From: Azospirillum sp. 412522
Lineage (GTDB): Bacteria; Pseudomonadota; Alphaproteobacteria; Azospirillales; Azospirillaceae
Length of the DNA stretch: 64,000 nucleotides
Assembly: GCF_019805165.1 (NCBI RefSeq)
Contig: NZ_RWIJ01000008.1
Span: forward strand, 62,001-126,000
Reading direction: 5' to 3'
Below, piece by piece: positions 45,152 through 53,293 of the stretch. Position 1 is the first letter of the stretch; every line of letters starts with the position of its first letter. The notes beneath the pieces were generated by a model, which was given only the letters and a program-made list of their open reading frames with translations, was not told the origin of the DNA and ran no database searches. The position numbers and the translations under genes are program-made.

Positions 45152-45322
45152 GTGTTCGAGCTGATCTACATCGGTCTCTGCCTGCTGGTCGGGTTTCTGG
45201 GGATCGGCCGCCGCGGCGGCTTCCTGCTTTACGCCTTCCTGGCGGTGGTTCTGACCCCGCCCGGCGCCCTCCTCGTCATGATCCTGCTGACCACCCGCCG
45301 CAAGAAGGCGGCCAAGGCGTGA
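45152..45322 (+). CDS. 56-residue small membrane protein
   Basis: A short gene starting at GTG 45152 with AAGAAGGAAG seven bases upstream. Its stop overlaps the GTG of the next gene (GTGA at 45319). The product has two hydrophobic helices (LIYIGLCLLVGFLGIG and GFLLYAFLAVVLTPPGALLVMILL) joined by a short Gly/Arg turn (RRGG), and a basic tail (TTRRKKAAKA). The coupled overlap, ribosome-binding site and third-position G/C bias support a real gene. No family is recognised; it may be a small subunit of the membrane assembly encoded around it. Confidence 0.72.
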   Translation: MFELIYIGLCLLVGFLGIGRRGGFLLYAFLAVVLTPPGALLVMILLTTRRKKAAKA

Positions 45323-46104
45323 CCGCAGCCATGCCCGCCATCCTTCCCGCCGCACGTCGCCCGTTCCCGGCGTCACGGCTGCTGGCGTCGCTGCTGGTCC
45401 TGCTGGCAATGCTTGCTGCGTCCCTTCCGGCGCGCGCCGAATACTGGACCGTCGCGTCGGAGGACCATTTTCCGCCCTACAACTATTCCTTCAACGGCAA
45501 CCGCACCGGCATCGATACCGAGATCGTCAATGCGCTGCTGAAGGAGTTGAACGTCACCCCGGTCCATCGGCCGCTGTCCTGGTCCGAAGTGGTCCAGTCG
45601 ATGGACGAGAACACCGCCGACATCGGCTTCCAGTTCATCGCGTCGCCCACCCGCTTCGCGCAGTACAACATGATCGGCCCGTTCCGCACCGGCACGACGG
45701 TGTTCATGGTGCGCAAGGATTCGACCATCACCTTCGACCGGCTGGAGGATCTGACCCCCTACCGGATCGGCGTGGTCGACGGCTTCTCCTACGCGGCGGA
45801 CTTCGACGCCGCCACCTACCTGGACAAGGTCGCGTCCAGCAGCAACGTGGTCAATTTCCGCCGCCTGATCCTGGGCCGGGTGGACGTGATCATCGGCGAC
45901 CTGCATGTGCTGAACTACATGGCCAAGCAGGACGGCCGGCTGAAGGACGTGCGCGTGCTGCCGAAGCCGGTCGGGCTGATCCCCCGCTACATCGCGTTGC
46001 CCAAGGCGCGCAAGGACAAGGCCGACCGCCTCCAGGCCGCCTTCGTCAAGCTGCGCGACAACGGCACCCTCACCCGTATCCTCGACGGCTGGCTGGCGGA
46101 GTGA
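45319..46104 (+). CDS. Family-3 (amino-acid type) periplasmic binding protein
   Basis: A 261-residue exported protein with signal peptide (LLASLLVLLAMLAASLPARA-EY, cleavage near residue 40). The mature domain has the SBP_bac_3 pattern: FPPYNYSFNGNRTGIDTEIVNALLKEL, then NTADIGFQFIASPTR, YRIGVVDGFSY and a C-terminal LRDNGTLTRILDGWLAE. Such proteins bind amino acids or similar small ligands. No amino-acid permease is present. The neighbours are two peptide-exporter-type ABC proteins, so it probably senses or scavenges a ligand for the operon's system rather than serving a standard importer. It starts at GTG in the preceding stop codon. Confidence 0.88.
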   Translation: MTAAMPAILPAARRPFPASRLLASLLVLLAMLAASLPARAEYWTVASEDHFPPYNYSFNGNRTGIDTEIVNALLKELNVTPVHRPLSWSEVVQSMDENTADIGFQFIASPTRFAQYNMIGPFRTGTTVFMVRKDSTITFDRLEDLTPYRIGVVDGFSYAADFDAATYLDKVASSSNVVNFRRLILGRVDVIIGDLHVLNYMAKQDGRLKDVRVLPKPVGLIPRYIALPKARKDKADRLQAAFVKLRDNGTLTRILDGWLAE

Positions 46105-46111
46105 CCGGACG

Positions 46112-47848
46112 ATGGCCAAGCGCATGCCCCCTCCCAGCCGGCCGCCGTCGTCGCTGCTGCCGCTGATCGGCCTCGCCGAACGCAGCATCCTGACCCGGCT
46201 GGTCCTGACCGGCTGCGTCGCCGCGACGGCCAACCTCATCAGCCTGATCAGCCTCAGCGCGGAGCTGAACGGCTGGATGCGCGGCGAGGTGCTGGACACC
46301 CCCTTCCTGGTCTTCTGCCTGTCGCTGCTGGTCTCCTACGCCTTCAGCAAGCGCTTCGTCGCCCTGACGCTGACCACGGCCTTCAGCGCGCTGGCGGAGG
46401 TGCGGCGGCGCTTCCTGCGCCACGTCACGCTGGGCGGCCACGCCGACATCCTGGACTTGCAGGCCAAGCGGTCCTTCGACCTCGGCAACCATCATCTGGA
46501 ACGCATCGCCGCCCTGCTGCCCAACCTGTCGATCGCCGCCAACATGATGCTGGTGGCCTCGGTCGCCTACCTCTACCTGTGGACGCTGTCGACGGTGGGC
46601 GCCACGCTGCTGCTGGTGGCTGCGGTGCTGGTCGGCGGCTGGTACGTGCGAGAGGCGCAGCGGACCCGCGCCCTGCTGGGCGACGCCAAGGTGTCCGAAC
46701 TGCGGATGCTCCAGGGCTTCTCCGAGCTGGTCGGCGGCAATGCCGAGGTCAAGCTGGGCAAGGCGCGGCGCGACGAGCTGACCCAGGCGGTGGAGGCCGA
46801 CGTCGCCCGCTGGGAAGAGCTGAAGCGCCGCCACGGCCGCAACCTGGGCGAGCTGTTCTCCTGGATCGCGACGATCATCATCGGCTTCTCGGCGGTCTTC
46901 GTCTTCATCTTCCCGCGCATGGGCGCGATGTCGGTGGCCGAGCTGCCGCTGGTCACCTCGGTCATCCTGTTCCTGGCGCGCCCGCTGTCGAAGTTCCTCA
47001 ACGCCGTGCCCGACTACGTGGCGGCGGAGGACGCGGCGGCGCAGCTGACGGCGCTGCTCGCCACCATGCCGGCGCTGGAATACGAACCGTCGCGCACGGC
47101 CCGCGCCCCGCGCCGCTTCTCCAGCATCGAGCTGCGCGGCGTCAGCTTCGCCTACCGTGCCGGGCTGCGGCCGGAACCCTTCGTGATCGGTCCGGTCGAC
47201 CTGACCATCCCGGCGGGCAGCGTGGTCGGCATCGTCGGTTCCAACGGCTCGGGCAAGTCCACCCTGCTGCGCGTCATCCCCCTGCTGTTCCGCCCGGACG
47301 AGGGGCAGGTGCTGCTCGACGGGCAGCCGGTGGAGACCGACCGGCTGGAGGCCTACCGCGACCTGTTCTGCGCCGTGTTCCAGGACCACCACCTGTTCAC
47401 CCGCCTGCCGCAGGGCCCCGGCTTCGACGCGGAGCTGTTCCGCGAGATGCTGGCCTATCTGAAGATCGACCATCTGGTTCCGGACACCGGCGACGGGCTG
47501 CTGAACCGCGACCTGTCGAAGGGGCAGCGCCGGCGCGTCGCCCTGGCGGTCGCGGTGGCCGAGGGACGGCCGGTCGTCATCCTCGACGAATGGACCTCCG
47601 ACCAGGATGCCGAGTTCCGCACCCGCTTCGCCAACGAGATCATCGGCAAGCTGAGGGCGCTCGGCCGCACCGTGATCTTCGTGTCGCACGACGGCGACGT
47701 GTCGTCGGTCTGCGACGTCACCATCCAGATGACCAATGGCCGAATGACCAACGGGCGCATGGACATGCCGGCCGCGACGGCCGCGTCCCACCCCGACATG
47801 GGTTCCGTCCCGGAACCCGCCATGGCTTGCTTGCAGGAGACCGCGTGA
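46112..47848 (+). CDS. SyrD/PvdE-type ABC exporter (first of two)
   Basis: A 578-residue half transporter with about six helices (residues 25-310) and a C-terminal nucleotide-binding domain. It has Walker A GSNGSGKST, signature LSKGQRRRVALAVA, Walker B VVILDEWTSDQDAEFR and H-loop FVSHDGD. The DEWxxDQDxEFR form of Walker B is specific for the cyclic-peptide/siderophore-precursor exporter branch (SyrD, PvdE, YojI). It would move a peptide-like molecule across the inner membrane. The gene starts eight bases after the binding-protein stop. Its partner may be itself or the second transporter at 49168. Confidence 0.88.
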   Translation: MAKRMPPPSRPPSSLLPLIGLAERSILTRLVLTGCVAATANLISLISLSAELNGWMRGEVLDTPFLVFCLSLLVSYAFSKRFVALTLTTAFSALAEVRRRFLRHVTLGGHADILDLQAKRSFDLGNHHLERIAALLPNLSIAANMMLVASVAYLYLWTLSTVGATLLLVAAVLVGGWYVREAQRTRALLGDAKVSELRMLQGFSELVGGNAEVKLGKARRDELTQAVEADVARWEELKRRHGRNLGELFSWIATIIIGFSAVFVFIFPRMGAMSVAELPLVTSVILFLARPLSKFLNAVPDYVAAEDAAAQLTALLATMPALEYEPSRTARAPRRFSSIELRGVSFAYRAGLRPEPFVIGPVDLTIPAGSVVGIVGSNGSGKSTLLRVIPLLFRPDEGQVLLDGQPVETDRLEAYRDLFCAVFQDHHLFTRLPQGPGFDAELFREMLAYLKIDHLVPDTGDGLLNRDLSKGQRRRVALAVAVAEGRPVVILDEWTSDQDAEFRTRFANEIIGKLRALGRTVIFVSHDGDVSSVCDVTIQMTNGRMTNGRMDMPAATAASHPDMGSVPEPAMACLQETA

Positions 47849-47849
47849 T

Positions 47850-49160
47850 ATGGCTGACCAGGCCTTCACCATCGACGACGCCGATGCGCTGCCGAAGCCG
47901 AAGTCGCGCCTGCGCGCGCTGCTGGCCCACTGGTACGACGAACACCGCCGGACCCTGCTGTGCACGCTGTTGGTCGGTATCCTGATCTTCCTTTACTTCG
48001 CCCCGTCCATCGTCGTCTTCATCCCGGCGGGCCACGGCGGCGTGCTGTGGAAGCGCTTCCACGAGGGCACCCAGATGGGTCCGGCCTTGGCGGAAGGCGT
48101 GCACGTCATCTTTCCCTGGGACAAGATCGAGGTCTACGACCTGCGCCTGCAGGAGGACACGCGGTCCTACTCGGCCATCGCCAACGACGGCCTGAACGTC
48201 AGCATCGAGATCACGGTGCGCTACCGCCCCTATGCGGAGATGCTGGCCGCCCTGCACAAGAATGTCGGCCCGCGCTATCTGGAAGTGCTGCTGGTGCCGG
48301 AGGTCGGCTCCGTCTCGCGCGAGATCGTGTCGCGCTTCAAGGCGGACGAACTCTATGCCCACCGCCGCCTGCGGGTGCAGACCGAGACCTACGAGCAGGT
48401 CGCCGACCGCGTGATGTACGCCCAGCTGATCGGTGCCGAGAACGTGCCGAAGCCGGACGGGCGGACCAAGACCGGCTACCTGCTGATCCAGGACATCCTG
48501 ATCCGCAACGTCTCGCTGCCCGAAGCGATCATGGCGTCGATCGAGCGCAAGATTCAGCAGGACCAGGCGGCGCAGGAATACCAGTTCCGCCTCCAGCGCG
48601 AGCTGTTCGAAAGCCAGCGCAAACAGCTGGAAGGCCAGGGCATCCGCGCCTTCCAGGAGACCGTCCAGGCCAACCTGACCGAGAACTACCTGCGCTGGCG
48701 CGGCATCGAGGCGACGCTGGAGCTGGCCCATTCGCCCAACGCCAAGATCGTCGTGATCGGCAACGCCGCCAGCGGCGGGCTTCCGCTGATCCTCGACGCC
48801 GCCTCCAACCAGAACCCCCTGCCGGCCCCGGGTGCCACCGCCGCCGCGCCGGGCGCGCCGCCCGCCTCGCCGAACGCCAAGCTGACCTCGGTGCCCACCA
48901 GCACCGCCGTGCCGCCGGTCTCGCAGCTTCCGTCGCTGAGCGGAGAGGGCACGCCGGGCCAGACCCCGATCGCCCAGATGCCGAGCCTGAACACCGGCGG
49001 CGGCGAATCGGCGCCTGCGGCAGGAAATCCGGCGGCCCCTCCCCCGACTCCGGCCGCCAAGCCGGAACCCGCGAAGGACGGCTCGAAGACTGCGGCCTCG
49101 GCGCCGATCCTGTCGAAGGTGTCGCCGTCCAAGCTGCTCGACATGATCCAGTCGAAGTGA
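47850..49160 (+). CDS. SPFH/prohibitin-domain membrane protein
   Basis: A 436-residue protein with one N-terminal transmembrane helix (LLCTLLVGILIFLYFAPSIVVF, about 35-56). An SPFH domain follows (about 57-230: GGVLWKRFHEGTQMGPALAEGVHVIFPWDKIEVYDLR), then a coiled coil (IQQDQAAQEYQFRLQRELFESQRKQLEGQG, starting near 230). The C-terminal 130 residues are Pro/Ala/Ser-rich and probably disordered. SPFH proteins form large membrane rings that organise microdomains or enclose partner complexes. It begins two bases after the first ABC exporter and is followed seven bases later by the second, suggesting that it scaffolds them. Confidence 0.88.
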   Translation: MADQAFTIDDADALPKPKSRLRALLAHWYDEHRRTLLCTLLVGILIFLYFAPSIVVFIPAGHGGVLWKRFHEGTQMGPALAEGVHVIFPWDKIEVYDLRLQEDTRSYSAIANDGLNVSIEITVRYRPYAEMLAALHKNVGPRYLEVLLVPEVGSVSREIVSRFKADELYAHRRLRVQTETYEQVADRVMYAQLIGAENVPKPDGRTKTGYLLIQDILIRNVSLPEAIMASIERKIQQDQAAQEYQFRLQRELFESQRKQLEGQGIRAFQETVQANLTENYLRWRGIEATLELAHSPNAKIVVIGNAASGGLPLILDAASNQNPLPAPGATAAAPGAPPASPNAKLTSVPTSTAVPPVSQLPSLSGEGTPGQTPIAQMPSLNTGGGESAPAAGNPAAPPPTPAAKPEPAKDGSKTAASAPILSKVSPSKLLDMIQSK

Positions 49161-49167
49161 GGCGGCG

Positions 49168-50841
49168 ATGGATCTCTGGCGCATCCTGCGACGCGAGGCG
49201 TTGCGCAACATCCAGCCGCTGATGCTGCTGGCGGTGCTGGCGGCCGCGCTCAACCTCGCCCTGCTGACCTCGCTGAACGACGCGCTTCTGGCGCTGGACG
49301 ATCCCGAGGGCCTGCAGCGGCTGCTGATCGTCTTCCTGCTGTCGGCCTTCCTCTGGCGGATCGCCCAGGGCTGGATGATGAACGCGGCGTCCAAGCGCAT
49401 GCAGGCCGCCCTCGCCGTCCTGCGGGTCGACCTGCTGCGCCGGGCGGTGGCCGCCGACCTGCCGGACGCGATGGCGGTCGGCTCCTCCCGCCTCGCCCAG
49501 GTGGCGGGGCCGGAGCTGCAGCTGCTGGCCCAGGCGGTGCCGACCCTGGTCATCAGCTTCCAGTCGGTCGCCGCCATCGTGCTGTGCCTGCTCTACCTCG
49601 CCACCCTGTCGGGCGCGGCGGTCCTGATCGTGCTCTGCTTCCTGGTCACCGGCGGCATCCTGATCGGCCGCTCCGTCGTCCGGCTGGAACTGATGTCGGA
49701 AACGATCCACGAGGCCGAGGGCGCCCTGTCGGAACGCTCGGACCACATCCTGCAGACCCTGCGGGAATGCAAGCTGAACCGCCGCCGCGCCGCCAACGCG
49801 CTGGCCGACGCGACCGCCTGCGCCGAGACCCTGCGCAAGGAACGCCACCGCTTCGGCGCGGAGTACAGCCACTACTTCACCATCAGCGAGCTGACCTACT
49901 ACGCGGCGCTGGCCGGGATCATCTTCCTGCTGCCGGCGGTGACCAGCACCGACATCGCCACCGTCATCCTGGCCGGCCATGCCGCCGCCTTCATCGCCTA
50001 TCCGGTCATCACCATCGTCGCCTCCTACCCCTCCTACATCAGCGCGGAGACCGCCGCCCGCTCCTATCTGGCGGTCGAGGCCGAGCTGAAGGCCGCGCCG
50101 CTCGCCGTCGCCCCGGGCCGCAGCGGCGGAACGGACGACGCCTTCTCCACCATCGCGCTGGAGGGCGCCACCTTCCGCCATGCCGGCCGCGACGGGACCG
50201 GCTCCTTCACCGTCGGTCCGGTGGACATGACGGTCGAACGCGGCAGCGTCGTCTTCATCACCGGCCACAACGGGGCTGGCAAGAGCACGCTGATCCACAT
50301 GCTGCTCGGCCTCTATCCGGTCCAACGCGGCATCCTGTCGGTCGACGGCGTGCCGGTGGGAGCGGACGGGCTGGTTGCCCACCGCGACCGCTTCTCCGTC
50401 GTGTTCTCAGACAACCATGTCACCCGGCAGCTCTATGGCGCCACGGCGCTCGACGACGGCTTTGCCGAGGAGCTTCTCGACCTGCTGGAGATGTCCGACA
50501 AGGTCGCCATCGACGGCCGCGCCTTCACCACCGTCGACCTGTCGCAGGGCCAGAAGAAGCGCCTTGCCCTGATCGCCGCCCTGCTGGAGCGCAAGCCGGT
50601 GCTGGTGCTGGACGAATGGGCGGCCGACCAGTCGCCCTATTTCCGGCGCAAGTTCTACCGCGAGATCATTCCCTGGCTGAAGGCGCGCGGCATCACCGTC
50701 ATCGCGGTGACCCACGACGACGCCTATTTCGACGCGGCCGACGTGCAGCTCCAGGTCGACCGCGGCGGCATCCGACAGCTCATCGCCACGGTTCCCCCCG
50801 GCGGCATTCCCGCCCCCGACCTCCTCCCCGCCTCCTCCTGA
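49168..50841 (+). CDS. SyrD/PvdE-type ABC exporter (second of two)
   Basis: A 557-residue half transporter of the same branch as the protein at 46112 but only distantly similar. It has Walker A GHNGAGKST, signature LSQGQKKRLALIAA, Walker B VLVLDEWAADQSPYFRRKFY and H-loop AVTHDDAYF. The transmembrane part (about 20-305) includes LLAVLAAALNLALLTSL and AVLIVLCFLVTGGILIG. Both nucleotide sites look intact, so each exporter could work alone, or the two could form a heterodimer. The tail after the ATPase domain is Pro-rich. Confidence 0.88.
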   Translation: MDLWRILRREALRNIQPLMLLAVLAAALNLALLTSLNDALLALDDPEGLQRLLIVFLLSAFLWRIAQGWMMNAASKRMQAALAVLRVDLLRRAVAADLPDAMAVGSSRLAQVAGPELQLLAQAVPTLVISFQSVAAIVLCLLYLATLSGAAVLIVLCFLVTGGILIGRSVVRLELMSETIHEAEGALSERSDHILQTLRECKLNRRRAANALADATACAETLRKERHRFGAEYSHYFTISELTYYAALAGIIFLLPAVTSTDIATVILAGHAAAFIAYPVITIVASYPSYISAETAARSYLAVEAELKAAPLAVAPGRSGGTDDAFSTIALEGATFRHAGRDGTGSFTVGPVDMTVERGSVVFITGHNGAGKSTLIHMLLGLYPVQRGILSVDGVPVGADGLVAHRDRFSVVFSDNHVTRQLYGATALDDGFAEELLDLLEMSDKVAIDGRAFTTVDLSQGQKKRLALIAALLERKPVLVLDEWAADQSPYFRRKFYREIIPWLKARGITVIAVTHDDAYFDAADVQLQVDRGGIRQLIATVPPGGIPAPDLLPASS

Positions 50842-50907
50842 GGCGCGGCTCCCTCCGTTCCCTCCTCCCCTGCCCCCATCCCCTCAGACGCGAGACAGAG
50901 GCACACC

Positions 50908-52062
50908 ATGATCCTTCTCACCGGCGGCACAGGCTTTCTCGGCGGTTCCTTCTACCTCGACGCCGTGCAGAACGGGACCGCGGCGGACTGCCTTCTGCTG
51001 ATCCGCGGCGCCGACGAGGCCGCCTGCCGCGCCCGTCTCGCCTCCAACCTGGCGCGCTGCGTCGACCGCGCCACCGCCGAGGCCTATGCCGGCCTGTGCC
51101 AGATTCTGCCGGGCGACCTGCAGTCGCTGGCGACCAGCACCGACCCGCGGCTGGACGCGGTCACCCACATCGTCCATGTCGCCGCCGACACCTCCTTCGA
51201 CAGCCGCCATTCGGTCTGGCAGATCAACGTCGACGGCACGCTGGCGCTCGCCGCCCGCGCCCGCCGGATGAAGCATCTCCAGCGCTTCCTGCACATCGGC
51301 ACCGCCTTCTGCTGCGGCGAGACGCCGTGGCTGGAGATGGTGAGCGAGGCCCCGGCCCCCGGCCACGACACCCCGCACATCGTCGAATACACCCGCAGCA
51401 AGGCGGCGGCCGAGCGCGCCCTGGCCGCCGGCTTCCCCGACCTGCCGATCGTCATCTGCCGCCCGTCGATCGTCGTCGGCCACACCCAGCTCGGCGTGCG
51501 TCCCAGCGCCAGCATCTTCTGGTTCTTCCGTCTGGTCGACCGCACCGGCGTGCTGCCCTGCTCGCCCGACGGCTTCATCGACATCGTGCCGGTGGACTGG
51601 GCCTCGGCCCGTCTGCACGACCTGCTGCGCAAGCCGGACCTGAAGCACAACATCTACCACATCTCCGCCGGCCTCGGCAGCCGGACGACCTGGGTCGATT
51701 TCGAGGCCGCCTTCGCCGGCCACGGCCATGAGGGCACCCGTCCCTACAGCTTCTTCGACCCGAAGGGTCCGGAAGGCTGGAAGCCCTTCGACCGCGCCTA
51801 TCGCCTCGCCTTCCCGCAGCGCGACATCCTGCACCGGACGATGGCGGCCGGCGGACGCAAGTACCACCGCTTCACCGCGCAGGACATCGCCTTCGACAAC
51901 AGCCGCCTGCTGGCCGAAGGCTTCGCCCCGCCGCCGCGCTTCGCCGACTATATCGGCGTCTGCCTGCAGCAGCCGCGCACGACCATCGAGGAGCAGTTCG
52001 TCGACGACGCCGCCAGCTTCGAGTTCGACGAGTCGCTGGCTCCCGCCGCCACCGCCGCCTGA
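50908..52062 (+). CDS. Thioester-reductase/fatty acyl-CoA reductase-like SDR
   Basis: A 384-residue extended short-chain dehydrogenase. It has the NAD(P) motif TGGTGFLGGSF at the very N-terminus, catalytic Tyr-X3-Lys in YTRSKAAAE, and the VCRPSIVVGHTQLG-like region (ICRPSIVVGHTQ). These match NAD_binding_4/thioester-reductase domains, which release carrier-bound acyl or peptidyl groups as aldehydes, or reduce acyl-CoA. The C-terminal 120 residues (FDRAYRLAFPQRDILHRT, RFTAQDIAFDN) are not part of the core fold. It lies 66 bases after the second exporter. Its presence beside SyrD-type exporters suggests that it modifies the exported compound. Confidence 0.8.
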   Translation: MILLTGGTGFLGGSFYLDAVQNGTAADCLLLIRGADEAACRARLASNLARCVDRATAEAYAGLCQILPGDLQSLATSTDPRLDAVTHIVHVAADTSFDSRHSVWQINVDGTLALAARARRMKHLQRFLHIGTAFCCGETPWLEMVSEAPAPGHDTPHIVEYTRSKAAAERALAAGFPDLPIVICRPSIVVGHTQLGVRPSASIFWFFRLVDRTGVLPCSPDGFIDIVPVDWASARLHDLLRKPDLKHNIYHISAGLGSRTTWVDFEAAFAGHGHEGTRPYSFFDPKGPEGWKPFDRAYRLAFPQRDILHRTMAAGGRKYHRFTAQDIAFDNSRLLAEGFAPPPRFADYIGVCLQQPRTTIEEQFVDDAASFEFDESLAPAATAA

Positions 52063-52093
52063 CGCACCAACGGGTCCGCCGGAACGAAACGCC

Positions 52094-52522
52094 ATGCCGC
52101 TGCTCATCCCCACCCGCCTCGCCTCCAGCCCGATCCACGGGCTGGGTCTCTTCGCCGAGGAACCGGTCGAGGCCGGCACGCCGGTGTGGCGGTTCGATGC
52201 CCGCATCGACCGCCTCTTCGCGGCCGACGACGCCCTGCTGGACGAGTTCCCGCAGGTCGCCCGGCTGGCCGATTTCCACGGCTGCGTGATCGACGGGGTC
52301 GGCGTCCTCCTGCCGGGGGACGACGCCCGCTTCCTCAACCATGACGACGAGCCGGCGATCGGGCGGTCCGATCCGGGCGACTGGCGGATGTTCGTCGCCC
52401 GACGCGCCATCGCCGCCGGCGAGGAGATCACCTGCAACTACGAGGACATCTGCGCCGATGTCCGCGACGCGGGTGCCGCCAGCTACCTGTCCGCCGGCGA
52501 CCTGTCCGGAGCGCCGGCATGA
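52094..52522 (+). CDS. SET-domain protein
   Basis: A 142-residue protein that is essentially one SET domain. The N-terminal SAM-site motif HGLGLFAEEPVEAGTPVW, the knot motif RFLNHDDEP (NH-containing) and the closing GEEITCNYED motif are all present. SET proteins transfer methyl groups from S-adenosylmethionine to lysine side chains; the bacterial targets are mostly unknown. The ATG at 52094 gives the natural domain boundary. An ATGA overlap couples it to the following GNAT-like gene. Confidence 0.85.
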   Translation: MPLLIPTRLASSPIHGLGLFAEEPVEAGTPVWRFDARIDRLFAADDALLDEFPQVARLADFHGCVIDGVGVLLPGDDARFLNHDDEPAIGRSDPGDWRMFVARRAIAAGEEITCNYEDICADVRDAGAASYLSAGDLSGAPA

Positions 52523-53265
52523 CGCCGCGCGCGTCCCATCATCCCCTGCGGACCAGCATCGTCGAACCCGCCGCCCTGACGCCGGAGCGGCGGGCGGTGA
52601 TGTTCGCCCTGCTCAGCGTCTGGTTCGAGGGCTACGGCGAGGACTACTTCAACGAGGAGCTGGGCGACCTCGACCATTGCGTCCTTCAGGAGGACCCGGA
52701 GACCGGCGAACTGGTCGGCTTCGCCACCGTCTACCGCCAGGAGACCGACATCGACGGCACGCCGGTCGGCGCCTTCCACACCGCCCACTGCATCCTGGAA
52801 CGCCGTTTCTGGGGATCGAACGGGCTGGTGCGGGCGATGGTCGCCGAAATGGTCGAACGGGCGCGCGCCGACCGGTCGGGCAGGCTCTGGTACTGGAGCT
52901 ACAGCGCGGTCGGCTACCGCTCCTACCGCTACATGCCGATGCTGTTCGTCCGCCACGCGCCCAACCTGGACCGGACGCTCGACGGCATCGACCGGGCGCT
53001 GCGCGACCATATCGGGCGGGAATGCTTCGCCCAGTACTACGATGCCGAAACCGGCACCGTGGACTGGAAATGGCAGGGCTACGGCCTGACGGAGGAGGCC
53101 CGCGCCATCAGCGAGGCCAAGCTCGACAGCCCCGCCGTGGCGCAGTTCCGACACATCAACCCGCGCTGGGCGGACAGCGTGGAAATCCTCTGCCTCGCCC
53201 GCCTGTCCGACGACAACCTGACCCCCTTCGGCCGTCGCTGGTTCCCGGCGGCGGCGCCCGCCTGA
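52519..53265 (+). CDS. GNAT-like acyltransferase
   Basis: A 248-residue soluble protein whose start overlaps the SET gene stop. ELVGFATVYRQ, then ERRFWGSNGLVRAMVAEMVERA and LWYWSYSAVGYRSYRYMPMLF follow the strand 4-helix 3-strand 5 order of GNAT folds, but the acetyl-CoA pyrophosphate loop is atypical (RFWGSNGL instead of RGxGxG/A). The C-terminal half (CFAQYYDAETGTVDWKWQGYGL) has no recognised domain. I therefore call it GNAT-like with moderate confidence. Its role is probably modification of the same product as the neighbouring SET and thioester-reductase-like enzymes. Confidence 0.6.
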   Translation: MTPRASHHPLRTSIVEPAALTPERRAVMFALLSVWFEGYGEDYFNEELGDLDHCVLQEDPETGELVGFATVYRQETDIDGTPVGAFHTAHCILERRFWGSNGLVRAMVAEMVERARADRSGRLWYWSYSAVGYRSYRYMPMLFVRHAPNLDRTLDGIDRALRDHIGRECFAQYYDAETGTVDWKWQGYGLTEEARAISEAKLDSPAVAQFRHINPRWADSVEILCLARLSDDNLTPFGRRWFPAAAPA

Positions 53266-53293
53266 CGCACGCCCTCCGCTCCGCCCTCCTCCC

